Source: Streptomyces fructofermentans
Lineage (GTDB): Bacteria; Actinomycetota; Actinomycetes; Streptomycetales; Streptomycetaceae
Assembly: GCF_014651055.1 (NCBI RefSeq)
Contig: NZ_BMWD01000027.1
Location: 1 to 62,115 of the forward strand
DNA: 62,115 nt
Direction of reading: 5' to 3'
Numbering within the stretch: position 1 is the first letter of the stretch; the number at the start of each line of letters is the position of its first letter. The position numbers and the translations under genes were made by a program. The notes under the pieces are model-generated. The model was not told the DNA's origin. It saw only the letters and a program-made list of their open reading frames with translations, and made no database searches. Positions 34,543 through 42,714 of this stretch are shown piece by piece.

Positions 34543-36141
34543 GGATGACCTTTCGGTGGACGGCCGTTCGGGGACGTACGAGGGCACGACGGCGAGCAGG
34601 ACGGTCCGGGCGTGGGCGGCGAGGCGCGCCAACAGGCCGTCGGGGGCGTGGAGTTCGGGGGTGTCGGCGACGGAGTCGACCACGGCGACGACGGCGTCGA
34701 AGCCGCCGCCCGCGACGTTGTAGGCGTAGCGCTCGCCCGGGCCGTCGGCGGGGCCGTCGTGGGCGGGGAAGGTGAGCCGGGTGCGGATCGCGTAGCCGGG
34801 GTCGTCCACGGCGAGCACCGGGGAGCGGGTGGTCGTGGAGTAGCGGACCTCGGCTTCGGTCAGTTCCTCCAGGGCCACACCGAGCCGGAGCGGCGCGTAC
34901 ATGAGTTCCTCGAAGCCGAGTACGAGAACGCGGCGGGCCGTTCCGGGCAGCGCGTCGGCGATCCGTCCGGCCATGGCGGGCAGGGCCCGCTCCAGCCGTT
35001 CGCGGTGTCCCGCGGTGAAGCCGTGCCGCCCCCCGTCGGGCAGGCCGGCGGGCCACTCCAGCTCGACGCGCCGGGCCGGCGCGGGCGCCCCGGCGCCCGG
35101 TCCCGCGGGAGCCTCGGCACCGCGGGCGGCCTCGTGGCGGGCGACCAGGGCCTGTCCCTTCTCCAGGACGCCCTCGGGGAGCCGTACCGTGCCGCTCGCC
35201 GCGGCGACGAGGTCGACGCGGGCGCCGATCTCGCGGGCGAAGTCCGCCAGCCGGCCGTGGTCGGCCGGGGAGCGCATGTCGACCAGGGCGACTATGACGT
35301 ACCGGTCGCGCGGATAGCGGTCGTGCAGGTCGCGGATGGTGTTGAGGACCGTGTTGCCGGTGGAGAACTCGTCGTCCACCAGGACCAGCGGGCCGTCACC
35401 GGCGAGCAGTGCCGGGTCCTCGGGGAGCAGGAGGTGGGAGGTGGCGTGCGAGTGGGCCTCCTCGAAGCCGCCCGCGCGTGCGACGCCCTCGACCGGGCGC
35501 CGGGTCGAGTGGAGGCAGGGCGCCGGGCCGAGGCCGTCCGCGACCGCGTGGCCGAGCCCGGTGGCCGTCTCGGCGTAGCCGAGGACGACGGAACGGCCGG
35601 CCTCGTCCCGGCCGAGCAGCTCGCGAACCCGCAGACCGAGCGCGAAGCCGTGCCCGTACACGACGGCGGGCGACTGCGGGACGTGCTTGCCCAGCACGTG
35701 GGAGACGAGCAGGTGCGCCCGCTTGGGGTTGCGGCGCAGGGCCAGTCCCAGGAGTTCGCCGAGTCCCTCGTCGCCGACGAGTTCGACGCCGAGCCTCTCG
35801 GCGACCCAGGACCCGGACCACACCCCGGCCGCCGGGAGCGCGGCGCCCGTGCCCGGGCCGCCGTCGGCCCGCGCGGCGGTCGCGTCCGGGCCGCCGTCGG
35901 CCTGGCCGGCGGTCGCGTCCGAGGCCCGGAACCCCGTCGCGGACCACACGCCGAGCCCGGGCCGTACGCCTTGCGCCGACCGGGTGGCGCCCGACCGGCC
36001 GGACCCCGCCGAGGAGCCGGGGTCGGGGCCCGGGCCCGGTTCGGCCTCCGGCCCGGAGGCGGACCCGGTGTCGGGGCGTGCTCCGGCCCCGGGGCCGGCA
36101 CCCGTCCCGGCCCCGGCCCCGTCGTTCACAGCGTTGTTCAT
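33385..36141 (-). CDS. Fused phosphoribosyltransferase-TRSP and StiP/PELOTA protein
   Basis: One open frame of 918 residues covering two proteins that I know as separate genes in Ter operons. Residues 1-110 are Gly/Ala/Pro-rich. Residues 115-330 are a phosphoribosyltransferase with the PRPP loop LVLVDDEFSTGNTVLNTI. Residues 345-530 are the TRSP domain (RRVLVLGFEELMYAPLRLGV). From ATG 34542 (residue 534) starts a StiP-type protein: PRTase-like part with DVVFVDGWTGKGAITRELAE and a C-terminal PELOTA RNA-binding domain (VKPGVGETTRVLLRRVPWKI; YTCVGLIHPKYT). GAAAGG lies 6 bases ahead of that internal ATG. The fused product would join nucleotide transfer and RNA-binding/StiP functions. ATG 36141 follows AAGGA. 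The upstream lyase gene ends 26 bases ahead. Confidence 0.85.
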   Translation of the reverse strand: MNNAVNDGAGAGTGAGPGAGARPDTGSASGPEAEPGPGPDPGSSAGSGRSGATRSAQGVRPGLGVWSATGFRASDATAGQADGGPDATAARADGGPGTGAALPAAGVWSGSWVAERLGVELVGDEGLGELLGLALRRNPKRAHLLVSHVLGKHVPQSPAVVYGHGFALGLRVRELLGRDEAGRSVVLGYAETATGLGHAVADGLGPAPCLHSTRRPVEGVARAGGFEEAHSHATSHLLLPEDPALLAGDGPLVLVDDEFSTGNTVLNTIRDLHDRYPRDRYVIVALVDMRSPADHGRLADFAREIGARVDLVAAASGTVRLPEGVLEKGQALVARHEAARGAEAPAGPGAGAPAPARRVELEWPAGLPDGGRHGFTAGHRERLERALPAMAGRIADALPGTARRVLVLGFEELMYAPLRLGVALEELTEAEVRYSTTTRSPVLAVDDPGYAIRTRLTFPAHDGPADGPGERYAYNVAGGGFDAVVAVVDSVADTPELHAPDGLLARLAAHARTVLLAVVPSYVPERPSTERSSMLAEPLRGPDFSSYAADEVGWLLQDLSDTRLEAPTEEREEAIQSGGAHYAESLPVEYQPSDAYQELFHSALGASAARIAQAVGAVTELVLAERSPRPVLVSLARAGTPVGVLMRRWARHRHGLDLPHYAVSIVRGRGIDANALRWLAAHHDPADVVFVDGWTGKGAITRELAEAVREFEASDGITGFDPEIAVLADPGSCVRTYGTREDFLIPSACLNSTVSGLISRTVLRADLVGEHDYHGAKFYRELAGSDVSADFLDVVADRFAEVDDAVDTQLKELLSADRSPTWEGWAAVERISEEYEIHDVNLVKPGVGETTRVLLRRVPWKILARAGAGADLDHVRLLAEQRGVPVEEVAELPYTCVGLIHPKYTRGATGADGRAVSL

Positions 36142-36167
36142 GGATTCCTTGGGTGTGTGCGGGTGGG

Positions 36168-37334
36168 TCAGCCGGGGATTCCGGCGGCGAGCAGCTCCAC
36201 GAAACCGATGTCCTCGTTGGCGACGCCGAAGACCTCGGCGCGCTGGAGGGTCCGCTCGGCCCAGGCGCGGTGCGGCTTCACCTCGTTCATCTTGTTCGTG
36301 TACGCGGACCGGAGCACACCGCCCCCGCAGCGGTCGGGGCGCAGGATGTCCTGGGCGTCGCTGAACTCCTCGTGGCTCACGACGGACAGCGCGTGCACCG
36401 GCGGGACGTGCGAGGGGTGGATGCAGGTCTTGCCCAGCAGCCCGTTGGCCCGGTCCAGGGAGATCTCCCGCAGCAGCCCGTCCATGTCGTGCTCGATCAG
36501 CGCCGCGCGCAGGTCCTCCGCCTCGGGGCTGAAGGGGCTGCGGCGCAGTTGCGGCTTGAACATGCGCTCCTGGACCCGGAAGTACTCCCAGACGGGCCCG
36601 GTCACGGTGAACCCGGTGCCGTCGGCCCGTCCCAGCACGTTCACCACGTCGGCGATCACCGACGCCACGATCTGCACGTCGTACGCGGTCATGTCGGGCG
36701 CCCTGCGGAGTCCGTACGCCGAGCAGAAGTCGGTGACGCCGAGCCGCAGCGCGAGCACCCGGTCCCGGTACTTGTCGACGGCCCGGAAGATCCCGGCGAG
36801 GGTCTCCCCGCGCGACTCCCGGTACAGCAGGTCGGGCGATTCGAGGACGGGCATCGCGAACAGGCGCCGTCCGCTCGCGGCCTCGGCCGAGGTGAGCGAC
36901 TCCAGGAACGGGATGCCCCGCTCCTCGGTGAACTTCGGCAGCACGAATCCGGACAGCAGCCGGACCGAGGTGCCGAGCCGCCGGACCAGGTCGGGGATCT
37001 GCTCGGGCGCCCTGACCCGGATGAAGAGCAGCGGCAGCTCCGTGTCCGCACACTGTTCGGCGAGGAGGCCGAACTGCCGGACAAGGTTCGCCTCGGCGTC
37101 GGGGACCTCGGCGTCGTCGATCGAGTCCTCCAGGCACAGCACCATCGAGACGACACCGCGCCGGGTCTGCTTCACGATGTCGTCGGCCAGTCGGGGCCTG
37201 GTCGCGGGGCTGTAGAGGGTGGCGCCGAGGGCCGCGGCCAGCACTCGGGCCGGGGAGTCCGCGGTGAAGTCGCACGGCTCCCGGTGGAAGAGGCGTTCCC
37301 GCACCTCAGGGGCAACGTGCCCGAAATGACGCAT
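36168..37334 (-). CDS. HpcH/HpaI aldolase / CitE-like lyase of the Ter operon
   Basis: A 388-residue TIM-barrel lyase of the HpcH/HpaI-CitE superfamily. Seen: GVVSMVLCLEDSIDDAEVPD near residue 60 (acidic residues for the metal), LLFIRVRAPEQIPDLVRRLG, SGFVLPKFTEERG near 130, LFAMPVLESPDLLYR near 160, RLGVTDFCSAYGLRRAPDM near 200 and GLLGKTCIHPSHVPPVHALS near 310. Such enzymes split or condense acyl-CoA or 2-oxo acids; in Ter operons they are proposed to make part of a nucleoside-like product. First gene of the minus-strand operon; ATG 37334 follows GGGGGAG. An ATP-grasp gene sometimes found in these operons is not in this window. Confidence 0.9.
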   Translation of the reverse strand: MRHFGHVAPEVRERLFHREPCDFTADSPARVLAAALGATLYSPATRPRLADDIVKQTRRGVVSMVLCLEDSIDDAEVPDAEANLVRQFGLLAEQCADTELPLLFIRVRAPEQIPDLVRRLGTSVRLLSGFVLPKFTEERGIPFLESLTSAEAASGRRLFAMPVLESPDLLYRESRGETLAGIFRAVDKYRDRVLALRLGVTDFCSAYGLRRAPDMTAYDVQIVASVIADVVNVLGRADGTGFTVTGPVWEYFRVQERMFKPQLRRSPFSPEAEDLRAALIEHDMDGLLREISLDRANGLLGKTCIHPSHVPPVHALSVVSHEEFSDAQDILRPDRCGGGVLRSAYTNKMNEVKPHRAWAERTLQRAEVFGVANEDIGFVELLAAGIPG

Positions 37335-37532
37335 GAGTCTCCCCCGGGGCGGCTAGAAGGGCTGACGATATATGGCCGGTAATAGTACGTAGGTATCCAT
37401 GACAAGGGTTCCCATCGGGCATGAAGTTCAGGTAACGGACGCGCACACGATTGTGTCGCCCTGCCGGGTACCCGGCACCACGGAGCGCACCCCACGTTGT
37501 CGTGACCAGGCCCCAGAAGGCAGGATGACCGT

Positions 37533-38402
37533 ATGACGCACGCGATGCTGAAAGGGTCGAACGTCCCGCTGGAGGCCACGGCGGTACGCGCCGTGCTGCG
37601 CTGGACACCGGGACGGGGCGCTCCGGACGTGGACGCCTCGGCGCTCCTGCTGGGACCCGACGGTCGTGTGCGATCCGACGAGGACTTCGTCTTCTACAAC
37701 CAGCCCCGGCACCCCTCCGGCAAGGTCTGGCGGCTCGGCAAGAAGCGGGTGGCCGACGGGCTCACCGACACGATCCAGTCGGAGCTGTCGGGTGTCGACC
37801 CCGAGGTGGGCCGCATCCTGCTCGTCGCCTCGGCCGAGGGTGTCACCTTCGACCGGGTCAGCGCGCTGCGCATCCTGCTGTACGACGCCTCCGTCCCCGA
37901 TTCCGAGCCGATGGCCCGCTTCGACATCACGCCGCAGACCGGCCGGGAGACCGCGCTGATCTGCGGTGAGCTGTACCGGCGGGGCGAGGGCTGGAAGTTC
38001 CGGGCGCTCGGCGAGGGCTACTCGAACGGCCTGAAGGGCCTGGCCTCCGACTTCGGCATCTCGGTGGACGAGTCCGAGGCGGAGGAGGAGCGGGTCGCGG
38101 CCGGCTCCGGGCCGCTGCCCCCCGAGCAGCCGCCGCAGGTGCCCCAGCAGCCCGTCCAGCCCGCCTACGGCTATCCCCCGGCCGCCGCGGGCCCGGAGCC
38201 CACCCGGCAGCAGCCGCCGCCCACGCAGCCCGCGTACGGGTATCCGCAGCCCACGAGCCAGCCGGGCTACGGCTATCCGCCGCCGGCTCCGGCCCAGCCC
38301 GCCGCCGCGCCGTCGGGGTACGGCTACCCGCAGCCGGTCGGCACGCTGCCCGATCCGGACTTCAAGCTGCCGCCGCAGGGACCGCAGTTCATCGGCCGCT
38401 GA
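37533..38402 (+). CDS. TerD-family protein with Tyr-Gly-Tyr-Pro repeat tail
   Basis: A 289-residue protein. Residues 5-180 are a TerD domain: RAVLRWTPGRGAPDVDASAL, DEDFVFYNQPRHPSGKVW, FDRVSALRILLYDAS and RGEGWKFRALGEGYSNGLKG. The Asp residues of the VDASAL and DEDF motifs bind calcium in studied TerD proteins. Residues 190-289 are a low-complexity Pro/Gln tail with four spaced units (PAYGYPPA, PAYGYPQP, PGYGYPPP, SGYGYPQP), the kind that drives condensation or surface adhesion; this is inference. It is divergent from the lyase operon across a 198-base AT-rich gap. ATG 37533 follows AGAAGGCAGG. Confidence 0.9.
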   Translation: MTHAMLKGSNVPLEATAVRAVLRWTPGRGAPDVDASALLLGPDGRVRSDEDFVFYNQPRHPSGKVWRLGKKRVADGLTDTIQSELSGVDPEVGRILLVASAEGVTFDRVSALRILLYDASVPDSEPMARFDITPQTGRETALICGELYRRGEGWKFRALGEGYSNGLKGLASDFGISVDESEAEEERVAAGSGPLPPEQPPQVPQQPVQPAYGYPPAAAGPEPTRQQPPPTQPAYGYPQPTSQPGYGYPPPAPAQPAAAPSGYGYPQPVGTLPDPDFKLPPQGPQFIGR

Positions 38403-38983
38403 CCGGCACGGGGGCGCCTGCCCGGCGAGGGCACGCGTCACCGCCCGGCGGGACCCCGCCCGGCCCGCGGCGCACACCTCGGGGCCGCCGCCCCCGATCC
38501 GGTGGCCACCGGCCGATTCGAGCCCACGGCCGCCGTCGGCCCCTGCCCCACGGCCACCGCGGGGCTTGAGCCCGGGGCCGCCCTCCGGCCCGAGCCCGCG
38601 GCCACGGCCCGGCTCGGCCTCGCGACGACTGTCGGGGGCTGCACCGCGGCCACTGTCCGGGGCGGCACCACGGCCGGAGTCGGGGCCGACCTCGCGTGCG
38701 GCGTCGGGCCCAGGCCCAGGCCGAAGCCCGGGCTCACGGTCGGCGACGGAACCGAACCCGCGGCCGCCGTCCGGGGCGGCACCACGGCCGGAGTCGGGCC
38801 CGGCCTCGCGTCCGGCGTCGGGGCCACGCCCGAACCCGAACCCGCGGTCGTCGACCGACCCGAGCCCGCGGTCACCGTCGCCGTCCGGCCGGGCCCCGCG
38901 CGCCCGGCGGGCGCCGTGCGTGTCGTCGGGCCGGGCGCCGTGTCCAGGCGTGCCCGTCCGCCGGCCCCGGCGGTGGCGCCCCG
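38403..38983. other. Long convergent gap with direct repeats
   Basis: Lies between the ends of two TerD-type genes. All frames stay open for long, but the sequence is Gly/Pro/Arg-coded low complexity without starts or family matches, so I see no gene. A direct repeat of about 55 bases occurs at 38655 and 38769 (114-base period). Confidence 0.5.
38655..38823. repeat. Direct repeat, 114 bp period
   Basis: GTCCGGGGCGGCACCACGGC and the 35 bases after it recur almost unchanged beginning at 38655 and 38769, then diverge. The repeat lies in the gene-free stretch between the TerD and TerA-like genes. Confidence 0.75.
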
Positions 38984-39721
38984 TCAGCGGTCGGCCTTCG
39001 CCTTGAAGCCGCGGCCCCACTGGAGTCCCCAGCCGTAGAGCCGGTCCAGCTCTGCCTGGAAGCCGTACACGAACTTCACCTCGCGACGCACCACGAGTTC
39101 GTTCCGCACGTTCTCGATCATGACGACCGCACAGGACCTGGCCTGGGGGTGCCGCTCGTCGAGGCCGACCTCGATCCTGGGGCCGTTGCTCGGGTACAGC
39201 GTCACTATCGCGTGGGTGCGGTCGAAGGCCGGTGTCTGGTCGTAGATGTACACGAACACCAGGAGCCGCTTGATCTGCTCGCGGTGGTCGAGGTTGACGA
39301 AGATCGTCTCGCCGGAGCCGGAGCCGAAGCGGTCGTCGCCGCTGAGCTTCACGTAGGGAGCCGTGTTCAGTTCGCCGAAGAAGCCGCCCAGCGGCTGCAC
39401 CACGCCCTTGGTGCCGTCGGTGAGTTCGTACATGCACCCGAGGTCCAGGTCGACGTTGACCATGCTCTGGGTGTGCGCCTGCACCACTTCCGGCTTGAAC
39501 GCCTGGAAGGGGTGGCGCAGCAGGCTGCCCCGGTGGGGGCCGCCTATGTCCGAGGTGCGCATCCGCCAGGAGAGGTTGACGCGGAGGTTGCCGGTGTCCG
39601 CGCCCTGCTTGCTGAGCGAGATGGTCTGATGCCGTTTGGTCAGTTCTATGGCGTTGGTCGCCGCGCTGCCCGAGTCGAACTGTGTCGACCGTCCGCGCCA
39701 CAAGCCTTCCCAGAAGCCCAT
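38984..39721 (-). CDS. TerA-like TerD-superfamily protein
   Basis: A 245-residue soluble protein of the Ter family, closest in build to TerA: NAIELTKRHQTISLSKQGAD and NLRVNLSWRMRTSDIGGP near residue 45, DLDLGCMYELTDGTKGVVQP near 92, SGSGETIFVNLDHREQIKRL near 135 and VYIYDQTPAFDRTHAIVTLY near 155. The C-terminal EVKFVYGFQAELDRLYGWGL helix is typical. Ter proteins bind calcium and link metal or phage stress to membrane complexes with TerC-like proteins; the TerC-like gene lies next upstream (39833-40978). ATG 39721 has only a weak ribosome site. No N-terminal extension. Confidence 0.85.
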   Translation of the reverse strand: MGFWEGLWRGRSTQFDSGSAATNAIELTKRHQTISLSKQGADTGNLRVNLSWRMRTSDIGGPHRGSLLRHPFQAFKPEVVQAHTQSMVNVDLDLGCMYELTDGTKGVVQPLGGFFGELNTAPYVKLSGDDRFGSGSGETIFVNLDHREQIKRLLVFVYIYDQTPAFDRTHAIVTLYPSNGPRIEVGLDERHPQARSCAVVMIENVRNELVVRREVKFVYGFQAELDRLYGWGLQWGRGFKAKADR

Positions 39722-39832
39722 TCCCGCCCCCCACGCCTCTTCTTCGCGCCGGCCGTACGGCCCGACGCACGGAGGCGGCCGCGAGACCCCCCGCGGCCGC
39801 CCCTCAGTGAGCGTTCCTCAACAGGACCCGTG

Positions 39833-40978
39833 TCACACCCCGGACGAGACTTCCGACTTGTCGCCCGAGGCGTCGGCCTTCCCCTCGGCCTCCGCGAGCG
39901 CCTTGTTGCGGCGGACGGAGGACCAGAAGGACCAGGCGATCAGGACCACGCCGACCAGGCCCGTGATGACCTCGTTGATCTGGTACTGGATGGTGATCAG
40001 GAGGATCGCGGCCAGCGCGCCGATCGCGTAGTGGGCGCCGTGCTCCAGGTAGACGTAGTCGTCCAGGGTGCCCTGGCGGACCAGGTAGACCGTGAGCGAC
40101 CGGACGTACATGGCGCCGATGCCGAGGCCGAGGGCCATCAGGACGATGTCGTTGGTGATGGCGAAGGCGCCGATGACGCCGTCGAACGAGAAGGACGCGT
40201 CCAGGACCTCGAGGTACAGGAACATGAAGAAGGCCGCCTTGCCGGCGAGTGCGACGGCGGAGACCTCCTTGCCGCTGCGCCTGGCCTCCTCCTCGGCCTC
40301 GTGCTCGCGCTCTTCCTCCTCCTCCAGGCGGTTCTCGAAGAAGCTGGAGAGTCCGCCGACCACCAGGTAGGTGACCAGACCGGCGACGCCGGCGAGCAGG
40401 ACCGTCTCCGCCTTGTCGGCGTGACCGGCGTGCAGGTGCGCGTTCTTGGCGAAGGTCAGGGACGAGGCCAGCAGGACGATCAGCGCGATGCAGACCGACA
40501 GCATGTCGACCTTGCCGAGCTTCGCGAGCGGGCGCTCCAGCCAGCCGAGCCACTTGATGTCACGGTCCTCGAAGATGAAGTCGAGGAAGATCATCAGCAG
40601 GAACATGCCGCCGAACGCCGCGATGGACGGGTGGGCGTCGGTGACGAGTTCCTCGTAGCGCGTCGGGTTGTTCAGCGCCAGGTCGACGGCCTCGATGGGA
40701 CCGAGCGACGCGCTGACCGCGACGATGACGACGGGGAAGACGAGCCGCATTCCGAAGACGGCGATGAGAATGCCGATGGTGAGGAAGATCTTTTGCCAGA
40801 AGGGGCTCATCTTCTTCAGGATTCCGGCGTTGACCACCGCGTTGTCGAAGGACAGCGAGATCTCGAGGATGGAAAGGATCAATACGATCCCGAACGCGGT
40901 CCATCCGTCGATCAGCACCGCTGCGACCAGGCCGAGCGCGGTGACCGCGAACGACCAGCCGAAGGTTTTCAGAACCAC
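39833..40978 (-). CDS. DUF475/TerC-like membrane protein
   Basis: A 381-residue polytopic membrane protein (about nine helices) of the DUF475 group within the TerC superfamily. Conserved acidic membrane motifs: ILEISLSFDNAVVNAG near residue 45 and FLYLEVLDASFSFDGVIGAF near 255, which carry the FDN/FDG signature proposed to bind metal. A charged cytoplasmic loop (EEEEEREHEAEEEARRSG) lies near residue 225. Expected partner of TerD proteins in a membrane stress complex; some relatives transport manganese. GTG 40978 is the start; a second hydrophobic residue run begins at once. Same strand as the TerA-like gene, 111 bases apart. Confidence 0.9.
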   Translation of the reverse strand: MVLKTFGWSFAVTALGLVAAVLIDGWTAFGIVLILSILEISLSFDNAVVNAGILKKMSPFWQKIFLTIGILIAVFGMRLVFPVVIVAVSASLGPIEAVDLALNNPTRYEELVTDAHPSIAAFGGMFLLMIFLDFIFEDRDIKWLGWLERPLAKLGKVDMLSVCIALIVLLASSLTFAKNAHLHAGHADKAETVLLAGVAGLVTYLVVGGLSSFFENRLEEEEEREHEAEEEARRSGKEVSAVALAGKAAFFMFLYLEVLDASFSFDGVIGAFAITNDIVLMALGLGIGAMYVRSLTVYLVRQGTLDDYVYLEHGAHYAIGALAAILLITIQYQINEVITGLVGVVLIAWSFWSSVRRNKALAEAEGKADASGDKSEVSSGV

Positions 40979-41247
40979 TGGCTACCCAATCGTGAGTTGG
41001 GGGGCTACCCCCGGACGAAGTCCGGAGAGGGTTCACCCCCCGCCGTACCCGGCTTTACGAAACGTTGACCACGAAGTCTAGAGGGCGGACCCACCGGGCG
41101 AGCGGGCCGGGCCCATCTCGTCCGTGGAGCCGCGCCCCCAGGGGGTACGGATACCCATGACGCACCGTGCGCACCAGGGAGAACAGCCCTTTCCGGGCAG
41201 GGCGGCCGTTCACCGGATCGGCCGGTGCCGGCCGCCGAGGCCCGGCT

Positions 41248-41823
41248 TTACGAGACGTTGACCCCGAAGTCCATGGCGATGCCCCGCAGGCCCGAGGCGT
41301 ATCCCTGGCCCACCGCCCGGAACTTCCACTCGCCGCCGTAGCGGTAGACCTCGCCGAAGATCATCGCGGTCTCGGTGGAGGCGTCCTCGGAGAGGTCGTA
41401 GCGGGCGAGTTCCTGGCCGTCGGCCTGGTTGACGACGCGGATGAACGCGTTGCTGACCTGGCCGAAGGTCTGGCCGCGGTTGTCGGCCTCGTGGATGGAG
41501 ACCGGGAAGACGATCTTCTCCACATTGACCGGCACCCGGGAGAGGTCGATCAGGATGGACTCGTCGTCGCCGTCGCCCTCACCGGTGAGGTTGTCGCCGG
41601 TGTGCTCCACCGAGCCGTCCGGACTCGTGAGCTGGTTGTAGAAGATGAACCACTCGTCACCGAGCACCCGCCCCGCGTTGCACATCAGTGCGCTGGCGTC
41701 GAGGTCGAAAGGGGCTCCGGTGGTGGAGCGCGCGTCCCAGCCGAGCCCGATCATCACCTGGGTGAGATTCGGTGCGGCCTTGGAGAGGGAGACATTGCCC
41801 CCCTTGGCGAGCGTGACGCCCAT
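41248..41823 (-). CDS. TerD-family protein
   Basis: A 191-residue TerD protein of usual length. Signature pieces: GVTLAKGGNVSLSKAAPNLT, MIGLGWDARSTTGAPFDLDA, EWFIFYNQLTSPDGSVEHTG and ARYDLSEDASTETAMIFGEV. Calcium-binding Asp residues are in DLDAS and the DGSVEHTGDN loop. Its closest relative in the window is the next gene (42011-42586), with which it shares long identical stretches, so they are tandem duplicates. ATG 41823 has a GGGGAGGACAAGG in front. Confidence 0.94.
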   Translation of the reverse strand: MGVTLAKGGNVSLSKAAPNLTQVMIGLGWDARSTTGAPFDLDASALMCNAGRVLGDEWFIFYNQLTSPDGSVEHTGDNLTGEGDGDDESILIDLSRVPVNVEKIVFPVSIHEADNRGQTFGQVSNAFIRVVNQADGQELARYDLSEDASTETAMIFGEVYRYGGEWKFRAVGQGYASGLRGIAMDFGVNVS

Positions 41824-42010
41824 GATCCTTGTCCTCCCCGGTCAAGCCGTTGGGTTGTCGAGCAGGACCGGCGCCGCACGAGAAGTGTGCGGCGCCGGTC
41901 GGCGTGCGGTGAATCGGCGGGCGCCCACCGCCGCCCCGGAGGGACGAGGGGGTGCCCGGGTGGGGTCGGGCGCCGGCTCCGCAGGGAACCGGGCACCCGC
42001 CCCGAGACGG

Positions 42011-42586
42011 TCAGACGTTGACGCCGAAGTCCTGCGCGATGCCGCGCAGGCCCGAGGCGTAGCCCTGGCCGATGGCGCGGAACTTCCACTCCGCCCCGTG
42101 CCGGTACAGCTCGCCGAAGACCATCGCGGTCTCCGTCGAGGCGTCCTCGGAGAGGTCGTACCGGGCGAGTTCCGCCTCGCCCGCCTGGTTCACGACGCGG
42201 ATGAACGCGTTGCGGACCTGGCCGAACGACTGCTGGCGGTTCTCGGCGTCGTAGATCGAGACCGGGAAGACGATCTTCTCGATGTCCGCCGGGACGGCGG
42301 CGAGGTTGACCTTGATCTGCTCGTCGTCGCCCTCGCCCTCACCGGTGATGTTGTCGCCGGTGTGCTCGACCGAGCCGTCCGGGCTCTTGAGGTTGTTGAA
42401 GAACACGAAGTTGGCGTCGCTGCTGACCTTGCCCTCCGTGTTCGTCAGGATGGCGCTGGCGTCGAGGTCGAAATCGGTACCGGTGGTGGTACGGACGTCC
42501 CACCCCAGACCGACGATGACCGCGGTGAGGCCCGGGGCCTCCTTGGTCAGCGATACGTTGCCGCCCTTGCTGAGGCTGACTCCCAC
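42011..42586 (-). CDS. TerD-family protein, tandem paralogue
   Basis: A 191-residue TerD protein. Same signatures as the downstream copy: GVSLSKGGNVSLTKEAPGLT, VIVGLGWDVRTTTGTDFDLD, FVFFNNLKSPDGSVEHTGDN and SGLRGIAQDFGVNV at the end. GTG 42586 is preferred over ATG 42598: GGGAGGACTC stands right before the GTG, and the family starts at this Gly-Val-Ser. A TAGGAT box at 42658-42653 (minus strand) could be its -10. Ter proteins help resist tellurite and other oxidative stress. Confidence 0.94.
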   Translation of the reverse strand: MGVSLSKGGNVSLTKEAPGLTAVIVGLGWDVRTTTGTDFDLDASAILTNTEGKVSSDANFVFFNNLKSPDGSVEHTGDNITGEGEGDDEQIKVNLAAVPADIEKIVFPVSIYDAENRQQSFGQVRNAFIRVVNQAGEAELARYDLSEDASTETAMVFGELYRHGAEWKFRAIGQGYASGLRGIAQDFGVNV

Positions 42587-42714
42587 GAGTCCTCCCATTG
42601 GTGTCCAGGGGCGGGAAGCCCCGTACTGCGCTGGTATCGGATCAACGTGCCGATCCTAGTGACGGGTTCCCGGTCACCGCAGGCCCTGCACGCGAAGAAT
42701 CCCGATGTGTCGGG

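Noticed and set aside
37428..39770. 780-codon minus-strand open frame across the TerD gene
   Set aside because: Antisense to the TerD protein at 37533 and then runs through the Gly/Pro/Arg low-complexity gap; no start, ribosome site or family match.
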